Shown here one piece after another: positions 54,458 to 64,000 of a stretch of DNA of 64,000 bases. Under the pieces are notes generated by a model. That model was not told where the DNA came from and searched no databases. It saw only the letters and a list, made by a program, of their open reading frames with translations. Position numbers and translations under genes: made by a program. This DNA is from Thermoplasmata archaeon. Its GTDB lineage: Archaea; Thermoplasmatota; Thermoplasmata; Thermoplasmatales; Thermoplasmataceae. The stretch is from NCBI GenBank assembly GCA_021806235.1, contig JAJZXU010000024.1, forward strand, positions 1 through 64,000. Direction: 5' to 3'. Within the stretch, counting starts at the first letter, position 1; the number at the start of each line of letters is the position of its first letter.

Positions 54458-55294
54458 ATGTCATATTTTTATGATTTATTGAAGGGATTAAAAATTCCAC
54501 TGTATTTCACATCCATGGCTCCGGTAATATATTTATTTCTGTATTCAAACCATACACATTTGCCATATTTTTTACTTATCCTGTTTACTGTTATCATGAT
54601 ACAGTTAGCATTAAATCTTTCCATGGATTTTTATGATTATAACAACAATCTTGGATTAGAAAACGGGGATACATTATTCCCCGTTGGCCCATATCTGATA
54701 TACAGGATGGGCAAAAAACCGGAAACCTTGAAACGTTTATTTATCATTTCATTTTTTCTGGGCATGATATCTGGATTATTTTTAATATATATAACAGGAA
54801 AATATATACTGATTTTAATGGGTGTTGTGGCGGTATTTTTATCACTGATTTATGTTATACCACCGTTTAAACTTGATTCACGCGGACTTGGAGAGATTTC
54901 TACATTCTTCTCCTTCGGTCCATTTATAGTTCTGGGATACTCCATAGTTTTGAATCTCAAAATTTCATTTTTAATAGTAAGTATATCCGTGTTATTTGGA
55001 CTTCTTGCCTCGGCTATTAGATTTCTGCACCATATACCAGAGGATAATCCGCATGGCATACGTGTCAGGCATTTTAAGCTTATATATTCTGTTATGCTGT
55101 TATCAGGTTTTATAATTCAGGTATACGACACATATCTTTTTTTATTGCTACTGCCGGCACTGTTATTATCGATATACCACATTTTAAAGCTGGATAAAAA
55201 CTCGGTAAATATCTCCGGTAAAACAAATCAAATTGTTGGAATTCAGGTTTTAAGTACGTTACTTCTAATAATAAGCATTTTTTTAGTTCCATAA
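54458..55294 (+). CDS. UbiA-family prenyltransferase
   Basis: 278 aa with about eight helices. Motif 1 is MDFYDYNNNLGLENGD near 57-72; motif 2 is RFLHHIPEDNPHGIRV near 187-202, a changed form of the usual NxxRDxxxD. Divergent from the fusion gene, with 90 bp between. Likely a quinone or lipid prenyltransferase; the altered second motif makes the substrate uncertain. Confidence 0.8.
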   Translation: MSYFYDLLKGLKIPLYFTSMAPVIYLFLYSNHTHLPYFLLILFTVIMIQLALNLSMDFYDYNNNLGLENGDTLFPVGPYLIYRMGKKPETLKRLFIISFFLGMISGLFLIYITGKYILILMGVVAVFLSLIYVIPPFKLDSRGLGEISTFFSFGPFIVLGYSIVLNLKISFLIVSISVLFGLLASAIRFLHHIPEDNPHGIRVRHFKLIYSVMLLSGFIIQVYDTYLFLLLLPALLLSIYHILKLDKNSVNISGKTNQIVGIQVLSTLLLIISIFLVP

Positions 55295-55555
55295 TATCTA
55301 CCAGTAACCTTATCTTATAATGTGATCCGGAGATTTGGTTGCGGTAATATAAATAAATGTTCTACTATGGGGTCAGTAATTAACAGGTTCACAAATCAAA
55401 CATGTATACAGAAGTATAAAAGGGATACCAGACCCAGAGAGCCAGATACGGGTTTTAGAGAAAACTCCATGTATATAAACTGTATAAAAATATTTATTTA
55501 ACTTTTTTATTTCAATCCCTGCGTGGAATTTATTATAATATAAAATATAATATTT

Positions 55556-56818
55556 TTAATAATCGTAATTTACGGTTTCCAATGACACATCTTTTGTTTC
55601 CTTGGTAATGGAAATTACACCCAGTGCGAGTAATATAAATATTAACGTAAATACCGGAAATAGAAAGTAATAAATGCTACCTAGGAAATCTGAAACATAT
55701 GGTGCAGGACCACCTATGAAGGAATTACCATATTGATATGAAGCGGAATTTCCGGAATACCTTACATTTGTTGGGAATATCTCAGATACCATTGCACCTA
55801 ATGGGGAATAGCTTAAGCCATGAGCAATGGCAAATATTGACAAAAATAGTACGAAGTATGTAAATTCCAACAAATATATGGACGGGAACAAAGTTATTAG
55901 TGCAAGTATATTTGCAAGTGCAAGTATTTTTCTTCTTCCCACGGTATCTGATATTTGCCCACCAATAAATACGAATATTATATCCAGTATACCAAAAATT
56001 GCAGTCCCTATCAATGCGTCAAAAACAGTGATTACATTTTTCGATTCAAATAGCACCGGCAATAACGCTATTGCGAAATAGAAGAAATTGCCAGATGAAC
56101 CTGCCAGTAAGGTACCAACAATAATTTTTTTGTAATGTTTTTTAAACAGTTCTTTTTCAGGTGATGCCAATATTTTATTTTTGCTTTTTTCTTCTTCAAA
56201 TACAGGTGTCTCCTTTACCTTTAACCTTATGAATACACCTATAATAACTATAACAAAACTTGCTAAAAATGGTATTCTCCATCCTATAGAATACATAACT
56301 GATTTGGGTAAATAATATACTAATGGTATAAAAATTGCAATTCCTATTAAAAGGCCTATCCCAACAGTGGACTGAACGAAAGAAGAGTAAAAGCCACGTT
56401 TCTTTTTGAACGTTTCCAATGTTAGAAGCATGGCCCCGCCCCATTCTCCGCCTAAACCAAAACCAAGGATTAATCTTAATACAATCAGTAAAACCACTGC
56501 AAGATATCCTATTGAAGCTTCACTGGGGATCAATCCTGTTAATCCTGTTGAAATTCCTGAAATCAGCAATGTTAATAATAAAATCTTTTTTCTACCTATC
56601 CTGTCACCAAAATGACCAAAAACGAATGCACCCAGAGGCCTTGTCACAAAACCCAGGGCAAATGTTAATAATGTTAATAAAATAGAAATTGCCGGGTTAA
56701 CAAATGGATAAAATGCATTTGCAATATATATTGCGCCTGAAGAAAAAATAAAAATTCCGTACCATTCTATAATAGTACCTATCATTGAGGCTGCTATTAC
56801 ATCTGTTTTTTCACTCAT
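55556..56818 (-). CDS. MHS-family (MFS) metabolite:H+ symporter
   Basis: 420 aa, 12 helices. The N terminus (GTIIEWYGIFIF) and GHFGDRIGRKK loop are those of the metabolite:H+ symporter branch (proline/betaine, shikimate or dicarboxylate carriers), and RLILGFGLGGEWGGAM is the conserved helix 4 segment. Divergent from hyuA (348-bp gap), so it may bring in the substrate of that pair. Confidence 0.88.
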   Translation of the reverse strand: MSEKTDVIAASMIGTIIEWYGIFIFSSGAIYIANAFYPFVNPAISILLTLLTFALGFVTRPLGAFVFGHFGDRIGRKKILLLTLLISGISTGLTGLIPSEASIGYLAVVLLIVLRLILGFGLGGEWGGAMLLTLETFKKKRGFYSSFVQSTVGIGLLIGIAIFIPLVYYLPKSVMYSIGWRIPFLASFVIVIIGVFIRLKVKETPVFEEEKSKNKILASPEKELFKKHYKKIIVGTLLAGSSGNFFYFAIALLPVLFESKNVITVFDALIGTAIFGILDIIFVFIGGQISDTVGRRKILALANILALITLFPSIYLLEFTYFVLFLSIFAIAHGLSYSPLGAMVSEIFPTNVRYSGNSASYQYGNSFIGGPAPYVSDFLGSIYYFLFPVFTLIFILLALGVISITKETKDVSLETVNYDY

Positions 56819-57166
56819 AAACGGTTAACTCTCTGATGTATATAAAATTAATTACTTAAAAATGAAATATTTTATAACGTATGTTCTGGCTGTTTTCAGT
56901 ATAAATATTACCTGAACAGTCCGTATTTTTCCATGTTATTTGCATATTCTTAGTTTTATATCCATAGCAAATGATTTGTAAAATCCCCCGGATAATACTA
57001 CACTATCTTACTGTGTATGTAGAGAAAATTAGTAGCAAAAGAAATAGAATCATATCGATCTAACAGTAAAGGAAGGTGCTAACTCCCGGTATAGGAGCCC
57101 GAAATAATAACAAAAAATTCAAAGTTCCCATAACAAAATTAATAATATAACATTACATCCAATTTT
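56819..57166. other. Divergent promoter spacer
   Basis: About 350 bp between the MHS transporter and hyuA starts. AT-rich at both ends, as expected for two promoters. No gene or RNA I can support in the middle. Confidence 0.5.
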
Positions 57167-59128
57167 ATGATTACAGTTTCTATAGATATTGGAGGGACAT
57201 TCACTGATATAATTATTATTGACGAAGTGGGAATAAATTATTATAAGGTACCAACGACACCGAAAAATCCCGAGGAAGGGGTGTTAAATGGGTTAAAAAA
57301 ATATTTAGGTGATAAAAAAATAGATGAGTTCCTGCACGCAACTACTATAGCAACCAATTCCTTACTCGGTCAGTATGGTCTTGAATTGCCTAAAACTTCA
57401 CTGTTAACAACGAAAGGCTTTGAGGACGTAATAGAAATTGGTAGACAGAATAGGCCGGAGTTATACAATTTGAATTTCCACAGACCAAAAATACTGGTGC
57501 CTAAAAATTTGAGATATGGAGTCCATGAAAGAGCAGATGTTTATGGGAATATCATAAAAAACATTAATAACGATGAACTGAGAAAAATCAAGGATTCTTT
57601 ATTAAAAAACAATGTAAAATCTATAGCCATATCTTTTTTACATTCATATAAAAATCCTGAAAATGAAATTAATGTTAAAAAATATTTATCCAAGTATTTT
57701 GATAATATTTCAATATCATATGATATTTCTCCAGAACCAAGAGAATATGAAAGGACATCTACAACTGTTGTGAATTCTATATTATCTCCGGTAACATCAA
57801 ATTATATACTAAACCTTAAAAACGCATTGAAAAATTTTGGCGACCCAGATATAAAAATAATGTCAAATGCCGGTGGATTAATATTTTCTGACGAATCCAT
57901 TCAAAAACCAGTAAATATTATAGAATCCGGTCCGGCTGCCGGGGTAATAGCCACAGGGGAATTCTCAAAAATTCTGGGGATTAATAATGTTATTAGCTTT
58001 GATATGGGTGGAACCACATCAAAAGCGGGAACAGTGATAAATGGTAATATTGAGATAACCTCAGAATATGAGGTTGGCGGGTCATCACATCATGGAAGAC
58101 TTGTAAAGGGTTCAGGATACCCGGTAAGATTTCCATTCATAGATCTATCAGAGGTATCTTCCGGTGGCGGTACCATCATATGGAATGATGAAGCAGGATC
58201 GCTTAATATCGGTCCAATGAGTGCAGGTTCCGATCCAGGGCCGGTAGCATACAACAGGGGTGGAAAAATGCCTACACTTACAGATTCGAATCTAATCCTG
58301 GGTATAATCAATGATAAAATGTCAGGTTCAGATTTCAAATTAAGAAAAGATCTATCCCTGAAGGCCATATCAAAACTTGGAGACCCCTACGAAGTTGCCG
58401 AATCGGCAATAAAACTGGCAAACCTTGAAATGGCCAGGGCAATTAGGCTTGTAACGGTAGAGCGTGGTTTAGATCCCGAAGAGTTCACACTATTCGGCTT
58501 TGGTGGAGCAGGTCCGCAGCATGCAATGAGGGTTGCCGACGAATTAAATATAAAAAACGTAATTATACCACCTGAGCCGGGAGTTTTCAGTGCCCTTGGA
58601 TTAATATATTCCGATATGAAATATGAGGCGAGAAAATCCTACCCAGAAGATATTGAGAGGGATTTTAGGGAACTTGAAAATAAATTAAAAAATAAATTAA
58701 AAAGTCCAGAGTTTATAAGATATGCTGATTGCCGTTACAGGGGCCAGGGGTCTGAACTGACAATTATAGTCAGCAATCCGGATAAAAATGAAATAATAAA
58801 TTCCTTCATAGATACACATTACAGGACATTCGGATTCACCATGGATAGAGAAGTGGAAATACTTACAATACGGGCTTTTGCTGTTGAGAATAGAATTAAA
58901 CCTGATATATTCCAGAAACAGCATGGAAATTCTGAATATTATAAAAGGAATGTATATATTGAAGGTTCATGGGTAAATATGGATGTCTATAATAGAAATA
59001 ATTTAAGGGAAAATTATGAAATTGCAGGTCCTGCCATTATTGAGGAGGAAGGGTCAAGCACGTTTATTCCGGAGCACTGGAAGGTATATAAGGGCAAATA
59101 TAATGAGATTAAAGGGGTGAGATTATGA
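57167..59128 (+). CDS. hyuA: Hydantoinase/5-oxoprolinase subunit A
   Basis: Acetone carboxylase/hydantoinase A/oxoprolinase family, ATP-dependent. N-terminal [13 protein letters not shown] phosphate-binding strand; [11 protein letters not shown]; second actin-like block [12 protein letters not shown] near 275; GGGTIIW near 325; [23 protein letters not shown] near 430. 653 aa, near normal. Its stop overlaps the start of subunit B (ATGA). Substrate (hydantoin, oxoproline or another cyclic amide) cannot be told. Confidence 0.9.
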   Translation: MITVSIDIGGTFTDIIIIDEVGINYYKVPTTPKNPEEGVLNGLKKYLGDKKIDEFLHATTIATNSLLGQYGLELPKTSLLTTKGFEDVIEIGRQNRPELYNLNFHRPKILVPKNLRYGVHERADVYGNIIKNINNDELRKIKDSLLKNNVKSIAISFLHSYKNPENEINVKKYLSKYFDNISISYDISPEPREYERTSTTVVNSILSPVTSNYILNLKNALKNFGDPDIKIMSNAGGLIFSDESIQKPVNIIESGPAAGVIATGEFSKILGINNVISFDMGGTTSKAGTVINGNIEITSEYEVGGSSHHGRLVKGSGYPVRFPFIDLSEVSSGGGTIIWNDEAGSLNIGPMSAGSDPGPVAYNRGGKMPTLTDSNLILGIINDKMSGSDFKLRKDLSLKAISKLGDPYEVAESAIKLANLEMARAIRLVTVERGLDPEEFTLFGFGGAGPQHAMRVADELNIKNVIIPPEPGVFSALGLIYSDMKYEARKSYPEDIERDFRELENKLKNKLKSPEFIRYADCRYRGQGSELTIIVSNPDKNEIINSFIDTHYRTFGFTMDREVEILTIRAFAVENRIKPDIFQKQHGNSEYYKRNVYIEGSWVNMDVYNRNNLRENYEIAGPAIIEEEGSSTFIPEHWKVYKGKYNEIKGVRL

Positions 59129-60651
59129 GCTGGGAAATCATTGGAAAAGCCACACAATTTATAGCTGAGGAGATGGGTGTTGCACTGAAAAGGTCGGCAA
59201 TATCACCGAATATACGTGAGAGAATGGACCATAGCTGTGCTGTTCTTGATAAAAATGGAAAAATTATAGCACAGGCCGAACATATACCGGTACATTTGGG
59301 GTCATTCAAGGTCGGTTCAAGGAATATTATTGAATATATGTCAAAAAATAATATAATATTAAAGGAAGACCAGATGTTAATTACCAACGATCCCTATATT
59401 TCAGGGACGCATTTAAACGATGTTACAATTATAGCACCTGTTTATAATAATAATGAAATATTCTGTTACGTTATCAACAAGGCACACAACGTTGATGTTG
59501 GCGGCCCAGTATTTGGTAGCCTCAATCCAAATGCAAGGAATTTATACCAGGAAGGTTTAATAATACCTCCCGTTATAATAACCGGTGATATCGTTAAAAT
59601 TATTTTATCCAACTTCAAGGACCCGGAAACGGCATACGGGGATTTAAATGCACAGCAGGCTGCAAATAAAATGGGAATTAACCGTATTAAGGAATTAATT
59701 AATAAATACGGTGAAAATGAAATATTAAATTCATGGGATTTACTGCTAAAGCATTCAAAGGAATTATCATTATCACTGGTGAAATCATGGAAAAAGGGTG
59801 TTTACCATGCCGTGGATTATTTGGAGAAGGATAATGAAAAAATCAATATAAACATAGCATTGAAAATAGATAATAATGGCATTACCGCAGATTTCGATGG
59901 CACACATGGGGAAATAGAATACCCTGTAAATGCAGTTGAGGGCGTAACCTTCTCAGCAGTGGCATATTCAATTAGAAGTGCCATGAATATAGATATACCC
60001 ACCAATGATGGTTTTTACTCTATTATTGATGTGAAGGCACCGTATAAATCATTACTGAATCCTGAAAAAAATTATCCAGTATCCGGCGGTAATGTTGAAA
60101 CTACCCAGAGAATGGCGGATGTTACCCTAAAGGCTTTAAGTGAATTTCTGGATTATATACCTGCAGCATCATCCGGGACCATGATGAATATTATGCTGGG
60201 TGGAAAATATGGTGATAAATACTGGTCATACTATGAAACTATCGGCGGCGGCAATGGTGCCCGGTACAATTCCAATGGTGAATCAGGAATACACAGCAAT
60301 ATGACAAATACATTGAATACACCTGTAGAAATTGCAGAAAAGGAATATCCATTATTTTTCACGGAATATAATCTCAGGAAAAACAGTTATGGCAGCGGAA
60401 AATACCATGGTGGCGATGGTGTAATAAGATCTTTTAGGGTCTTAAATGAAACAGATGTATCTGTAATAGCTGATCGTTTTATTATACCTCCGTGGGGATT
60501 ACATGGTGGTGAAAATGCCAGAACCGGAAAACTCTACATTGTAAAGAATAAAAAGAAAATGAAGATGAAAAGCAAGTTTTCATACATGCTCGATGAAAAT
60601 GATGAGGTTATAATAGAAACACCAGGTGGTGCAGGTTATGGCAGAAAATAA
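59125..60651 (+). CDS. hyuB: Hydantoinase/5-oxoprolinase subunit B
   Basis: HyuB family: SNIRER-type start block ([16 protein letters not shown]), [33 protein letters not shown], and the C-terminal [22 protein letters not shown] and [10 protein letters not shown] blocks. The final AGYGRK is typical. It acts as the partner of subunit A. 508 aa, normal. Confidence 0.9.
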   Translation: MSWEIIGKATQFIAEEMGVALKRSAISPNIRERMDHSCAVLDKNGKIIAQAEHIPVHLGSFKVGSRNIIEYMSKNNIILKEDQMLITNDPYISGTHLNDVTIIAPVYNNNEIFCYVINKAHNVDVGGPVFGSLNPNARNLYQEGLIIPPVIITGDIVKIILSNFKDPETAYGDLNAQQAANKMGINRIKELINKYGENEILNSWDLLLKHSKELSLSLVKSWKKGVYHAVDYLEKDNEKININIALKIDNNGITADFDGTHGEIEYPVNAVEGVTFSAVAYSIRSAMNIDIPTNDGFYSIIDVKAPYKSLLNPEKNYPVSGGNVETTQRMADVTLKALSEFLDYIPAASSGTMMNIMLGGKYGDKYWSYYETIGGGNGARYNSNGESGIHSNMTNTLNTPVEIAEKEYPLFFTEYNLRKNSYGSGKYHGGDGVIRSFRVLNETDVSVIADRFIIPPWGLHGGENARTGKLYIVKNKKKMKMKSKFSYMLDENDEVIIETPGGAGYGRK

Positions 60652-60684
60652 TATAATTTTTATACCGTATAATTATTAGAGTTT

Positions 60685-61440
60685 ATGAAAATTTTATCCT
60701 GGAACGTTAATGGATTGAGAGCGGCTGTTAAAAACGGAATTATGGATTTTTTAAAAAATGAAGACCCCGATATAATTTTATTTCAGGAGGTTAAGGCCGA
60801 CAAATTAACCATACCCGAGGAGCTGCATCATTTAAATTATAAAATATATTTAAATTCCGCAAATAAAAAGGGGTACAGTGGAACCATGGCATTATCAAAA
60901 ATTGATGTGGATAAGTATATTGAGGGCATCGGCGATCAAACATATGACTCCGAGGGCAGGGTACAGTTACTGGAATTTAAGGATTTTTATGCAATCAATG
61001 CATATTTCCCGAATTCACAGCATGGACTGACCAGGCTGGATTTTAAACTGGATTTTAATAAAAAATTTCTAGAATACACCGAAAAACTCAGAAAGAAAAA
61101 ACCATTAATCATCACAGGGGATTTCAATGTTGCACATGAGGAAATCGATATAGCAAGGCCAAAGGACAATGAACATAATGCGGGCTTTACTATAGAAGAA
61201 AGGAATTCGATGACGGATATATTAAGCCACGGATATATCGATACATACAGATATTTCCATAAGGATCCGAACCATTATTCATGGTGGTCATACAGATTCG
61301 ATGCCAGGGAAAAAAATATCGGCTGGAGAATCGATTATTTTGTTGTAACCGGCGATCTTATCAACAATGTAAAGGACTCTGTAATACTGGAAAATATCAG
61401 GGGGTCTGACCATGCACCGCTGGAATTGATATTAAAATGA
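60685..61440 (+). CDS. xthA: Exonuclease III / AP endonuclease
   Basis: Cleaves abasic sites in base-excision repair. Mg and catalytic residues sit in WNVNGLRA (N-terminal), LFQEVKAD, ITGDFNVAHEEID near 150, and SDHAPLELIL at the end; also YSWWSYRFDAREKNIGWRIDYF. 251 aa, normal. It follows hyuB by 33 bp but starts after its own AT-rich stretch. Confidence 0.93.
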   Translation: MKILSWNVNGLRAAVKNGIMDFLKNEDPDIILFQEVKADKLTIPEELHHLNYKIYLNSANKKGYSGTMALSKIDVDKYIEGIGDQTYDSEGRVQLLEFKDFYAINAYFPNSQHGLTRLDFKLDFNKKFLEYTEKLRKKKPLIITGDFNVAHEEIDIARPKDNEHNAGFTIEERNSMTDILSHGYIDTYRYFHKDPNHYSWWSYRFDAREKNIGWRIDYFVVTGDLINNVKDSVILENIRGSDHAPLELILK

Positions 61441-61531
61441 GCTAAAAATCCATAGAAGCTGAATTATATTTATAAATTACCTTTTTTTCGTTAAACAATA
61501 TTTTAAAATAGTATTTTGTAAATATAGGTAT

Positions 61532-63766
61532 ATGAAAGCCAATGATGGTATAACCCTCAGGGTAGCCGAAGCAAATGCCACTGACCCTGGAATGGCCAGA
61601 GTACGACTGGATGAAATATCAAGACTTGATCTGGATGTTGAGATCGGTGATGTTGTTTCCATAGAAAAGGTAAGGGCCACGGTTGGCAGGGTTTTCAGGG
61701 CAAGGCCCGAGGATGAAAATAAGGATATTGTCAGAATAGACAGTGTAATGAGAAATAATTGTGGTGCATCCATAGGTGATAAGGTTAAGGTAAAAAATGT
61801 TGAGGTTGAAGAGGCAAAGAAGGTAGTTCTGGCACCTATAATAAGAAAGGACCAGAGATTGAGGTTCGGTGAGGGCATCGATGACTTTGTTCAGAAAGCT
61901 CTAATCAGAAGGCCGTTAATAGAACAGGATAGCATCAGTGTTCCGGGATTAACACTTGCAGGGCATACGGGATTGTTATTCAAGGTTATAAAAACGGTTC
62001 CCAGTAAGGTACCTGTAGAGGTCGGCGATGCAACCGTGGTGGAAATCAGGGAGGAACCCGCATCCGAGGTTCTCGAAGAGGTAACAAGGGTAAGTTACGA
62101 GGATATTGGTGGATTATCGGAACAATTAGGAAGGATAAGGGAAATCATTGAATTACCATTGAAACACCCGGAACTGTTTGAGAGGCTTGGAATAACACCA
62201 CCAAAGGGTGTTTTATTAAACGGTCCTCCAGGAACCGGTAAAACTTTAATAGCGAAGGCAGTTGCCAATGAAAGTGGTGCAAATTTCTATGCAATCAATG
62301 GACCGGAAATAATGAGCAAATATTACGGCCAGAGTGAGCAGAAGTTAAGGGAGATCTTTCAGAAGGCGGATGAATCGGAACCTTCAATTATATTTATAGA
62401 TGAAATAGATTCAATCGCACCAAAGAGGGAGGATGTCCAGGGTGAAGTGGAAAGAAGGGTTGTTGCACAGTTATTAACCCTGATGGACGGCTTAAAGGAC
62501 CGCGGCCATGTAATAGTAATAGGTGCAACAAATAGACTGGATGCTGTTGACCCTGCGTTGAGAAGGCCCGGTAGATTTGACAGGGAAATAACTATAGGTG
62601 TGCCTGATAAGAAGGGTAGAATAGAGATATTAGCAATACATACAAGGGGTATGCCCCTGGGTATGGATGAGGACACCCGTGATCAGTTCTTCTCAAGAAT
62701 GGCGGATTTAACATATGGTTTTGTTGGGGCTGATATGGCAGCATTAACAAGGGAATCCGCGATGAATGCTCTGAGAAGGTATTTACCGGAAATAGACCTT
62801 GATAAACCCATACCTACAGAAGTTCTGGAAAAAATGACGGTAACAGAAGATGACTTCATGGAGGCATTAAAGACCATAGAGCCGAGCAGTTTAAGGGAGG
62901 TAACCGTTGAGGTGCCCAATATAAAATGGAGTGATATAGGTGGACTCGAAAGTGTTAAATCCGAATTAAAGGAGGCCGTTGAGTTACCATTACTGAATCC
63001 GGGGGTATTTACAAGGCTTGGAATAAGGTCACCGAAGGGATTTCTATTATATGGACCACCTGGAACCGGAAAAACCCTGCTGGCAAAGGCAGTTGCCAAT
63101 GAGAGCAATGCAAATTTTATATCCGTAAAGGGTCCAGAAGTTCTATCAAAGTGGGTTGGAGAAAGTGAAAAGGCCGTAAGAGAGATATTCAAAAAGGCAA
63201 AACAGGTTTCACCAGCAATAATATTCATGGATGAAATAGATTCAATCGCACCTAGAAGGGGGGCATCTATGGATTCCGGCGTAACCGAGAGAATTGTGAA
63301 TCAGTTATTAACATCAATGGATGGCATTGAGGTCTTAAACGGCGTTGTTGTAATAGCCGCCACCAACAGGCCTGATATAATCGATCCCGCACTGCTAAGG
63401 GCGGGCAGATTTGATAAAATCATGTACATACCACCGCCAGATGAGGAGGGTAGATTAAAAATACTGGAAGTCCACACAAAGAAAATGCCACTTGCAAAGA
63501 AGACAGATTTAAAGGAAATCGCAAGGAAGACCGAGGGTTATGCCGGTGCAGATCTTGAAAACCTCTGCAGGGAAGCAGGAATGATGGCGTACAGATCTAA
63601 CCCGGATGCAACTGAGGTTAGTCAGGATGATTTTCTAAAGGCAATGACAACAATAAGGCCATCAATTGATAAAAACGTGATAAAATTCTACAGTGACCTT
63701 GCAGTGACAATGGGACATGATATAGCCCAGAGGAAAAAGACGGAAGATCTGGGTTTATATCAGTAA
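61532..63766 (+). CDS. vat: VAT / Cdc48-type AAA ATPase
   Basis: Hexameric unfoldase, the archaeal p97/Cdc48. An N-domain (residues 1 to ~190; double-psi barrel) is followed by two AAA modules, each with Walker A GPPGTGKT (231-238 and 508-515) and Walker B with DEIDSIAP. The C-terminal tail is short and ends LGLYQ, consistent with a proteasome-contact HbYX-like end. 744 aa, normal. It probably feeds unfolded proteins to the proteasome. Confidence 0.95.
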   Translation: MKANDGITLRVAEANATDPGMARVRLDEISRLDLDVEIGDVVSIEKVRATVGRVFRARPEDENKDIVRIDSVMRNNCGASIGDKVKVKNVEVEEAKKVVLAPIIRKDQRLRFGEGIDDFVQKALIRRPLIEQDSISVPGLTLAGHTGLLFKVIKTVPSKVPVEVGDATVVEIREEPASEVLEEVTRVSYEDIGGLSEQLGRIREIIELPLKHPELFERLGITPPKGVLLNGPPGTGKTLIAKAVANESGANFYAINGPEIMSKYYGQSEQKLREIFQKADESEPSIIFIDEIDSIAPKREDVQGEVERRVVAQLLTLMDGLKDRGHVIVIGATNRLDAVDPALRRPGRFDREITIGVPDKKGRIEILAIHTRGMPLGMDEDTRDQFFSRMADLTYGFVGADMAALTRESAMNALRRYLPEIDLDKPIPTEVLEKMTVTEDDFMEALKTIEPSSLREVTVEVPNIKWSDIGGLESVKSELKEAVELPLLNPGVFTRLGIRSPKGFLLYGPPGTGKTLLAKAVANESNANFISVKGPEVLSKWVGESEKAVREIFKKAKQVSPAIIFMDEIDSIAPRRGASMDSGVTERIVNQLLTSMDGIEVLNGVVVIAATNRPDIIDPALLRAGRFDKIMYIPPPDEEGRLKILEVHTKKMPLAKKTDLKEIARKTEGYAGADLENLCREAGMMAYRSNPDATEVSQDDFLKAMTTIRPSIDKNVIKFYSDLAVTMGHDIAQRKKTEDLGLYQ

Positions 63767-63990
63767 GATTTTATAAATATATAACTTTCCACATCTATTT
63801 TTTCATCACTATTTTTCCTTAAATATATTTTATCATTTTCCCTGAAGCCGAGAACTATTTTACTATTTTTTTCCATTTCGGATATAAACTGTGTATATGT
63901 CATATTCCGGTAATTATCATTTATATTCTCCTCAATAATGCTCTTTGTCGATAATAAATCATTGATAAACTCCGGTATTCCCGGGATCAT
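63760..63990 (-). CDS. Hypothetical protein, possibly cut by the window edge
   Basis: At least 76 aa from ATG 63990; the frame stays open to the right edge, so the true start may lie outside. Acidic, helical N-terminal part and a beta-like C-terminal part ([14 protein letters not shown]). Not recognised. It converges with vat, overlapping it by 7 bp. Confidence 0.5.
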   Translation of the reverse strand: MIPGIPEFINDLLSTKSIIEENINDNYRNMTYTQFISEMEKNSKIVLGFRENDKIYLRKNSDEKIDVESYIFIKSY

Positions 63991-64000
63991 AATTGAGGAA

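Noticed and set aside
1-64000. CRISPR array
   Set aside because: No set of evenly spaced short direct repeats with unique spacers was seen; the only repeats are the MITE pair, the 75-bp pair and TATAA units.

Overview
The window looks like chromosomal DNA of a moderately AT-rich, acidophilic archaeon of the order Thermoplasmatales (Ferroplasma / Acidiplasma / Picrophilus-like). Evidence: a VAT (Cdc48/VCP-like) AAA ATPase, a thermosome alpha subunit very like that of Thermoplasma, a nurA-herA-mre11-rad50 cluster, archaeal tRNA-Gln(CTG) and tRNA-Val(CAC), DUF2070, DUF92 and DUF763 proteins, and many genes whose ATG sits about 25-30 nt after a TATA box (leaderless). I cannot fix the genus from sequence alone.

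Layout. 1-6.9 kb: tail of an unknown gene, a Gly-rich small membrane protein, ornithine carbamoyltransferase, thioredoxin reductase, thermosome, a double-domain ThyX-like protein and an SDR protein. 7-13.9 kb: tRNA-Gln, chorismate synthase, DUF2070, a four-gene metabolic run (NAD-kinase-like, metallo-beta-lactamase fold, HAD) and DUF92. 13.9-21 kb: a 222-bp IS200/IS605-type non-autonomous element, DsrE, an APC permease, an acs plus acetate-transporter operon (transporter frameshifted) and etfBA. 21-29.5 kb: an AAA/DUF4143 ATPase flanked by 75-bp direct repeats, MFS plus regulator, a tandem pair of MutS-like ATPases, and a small accessory island with a short Panacea-domain protein. 29.4-38.5 kb: tRNA-Val, a site-2-type protease, then nurA-herA-mre11-[IscB-type relic]-rad50 and a DUF4143 pseudogene. 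38.6-46.5 kb: PEP carboxykinase, glycerol kinase, DUF763 and a sulfur operon (dsrE2-tusA-SQR-like-DUF1641) whose SQR-like gene is split by the second identical copy of the 222-bp element. 46.6-52 kb: IS256 relic, a five-gene ABC exporter operon led by a secreted Cys-containing protein with a (TATAA)n promoter, and a complete two-gene IS. 52-64 kb: UspA, two FMN-barrel proteins (one fused to a UbiA/MenA-like prenyltransferase) and a second UbiA protein, an MHS transporter facing hydantoinase/oxoprolinase A and B, exonuclease III, VAT.

The main themes are (i) RNA-guided-nuclease transposon relics: an IscB derivative lacking RuvC and HNH, with its probable omegaRNA region, inside the double-strand-break repair operon, and two identical TnpB-tail/reRNA-type MITEs, one inside the SQR-like gene; (ii) central carbon entry through acetate (acs, transporter), glycerol (glpK) and PEP (pckG); (iii) sulfur carrier and quinone-linked electron transfer (tusA, dsrE, SQR, ETF, MenA-like enzymes); (iv) DNA repair (NurA/HerA/Mre11/Rad50, ExoIII, MutS-like pair).
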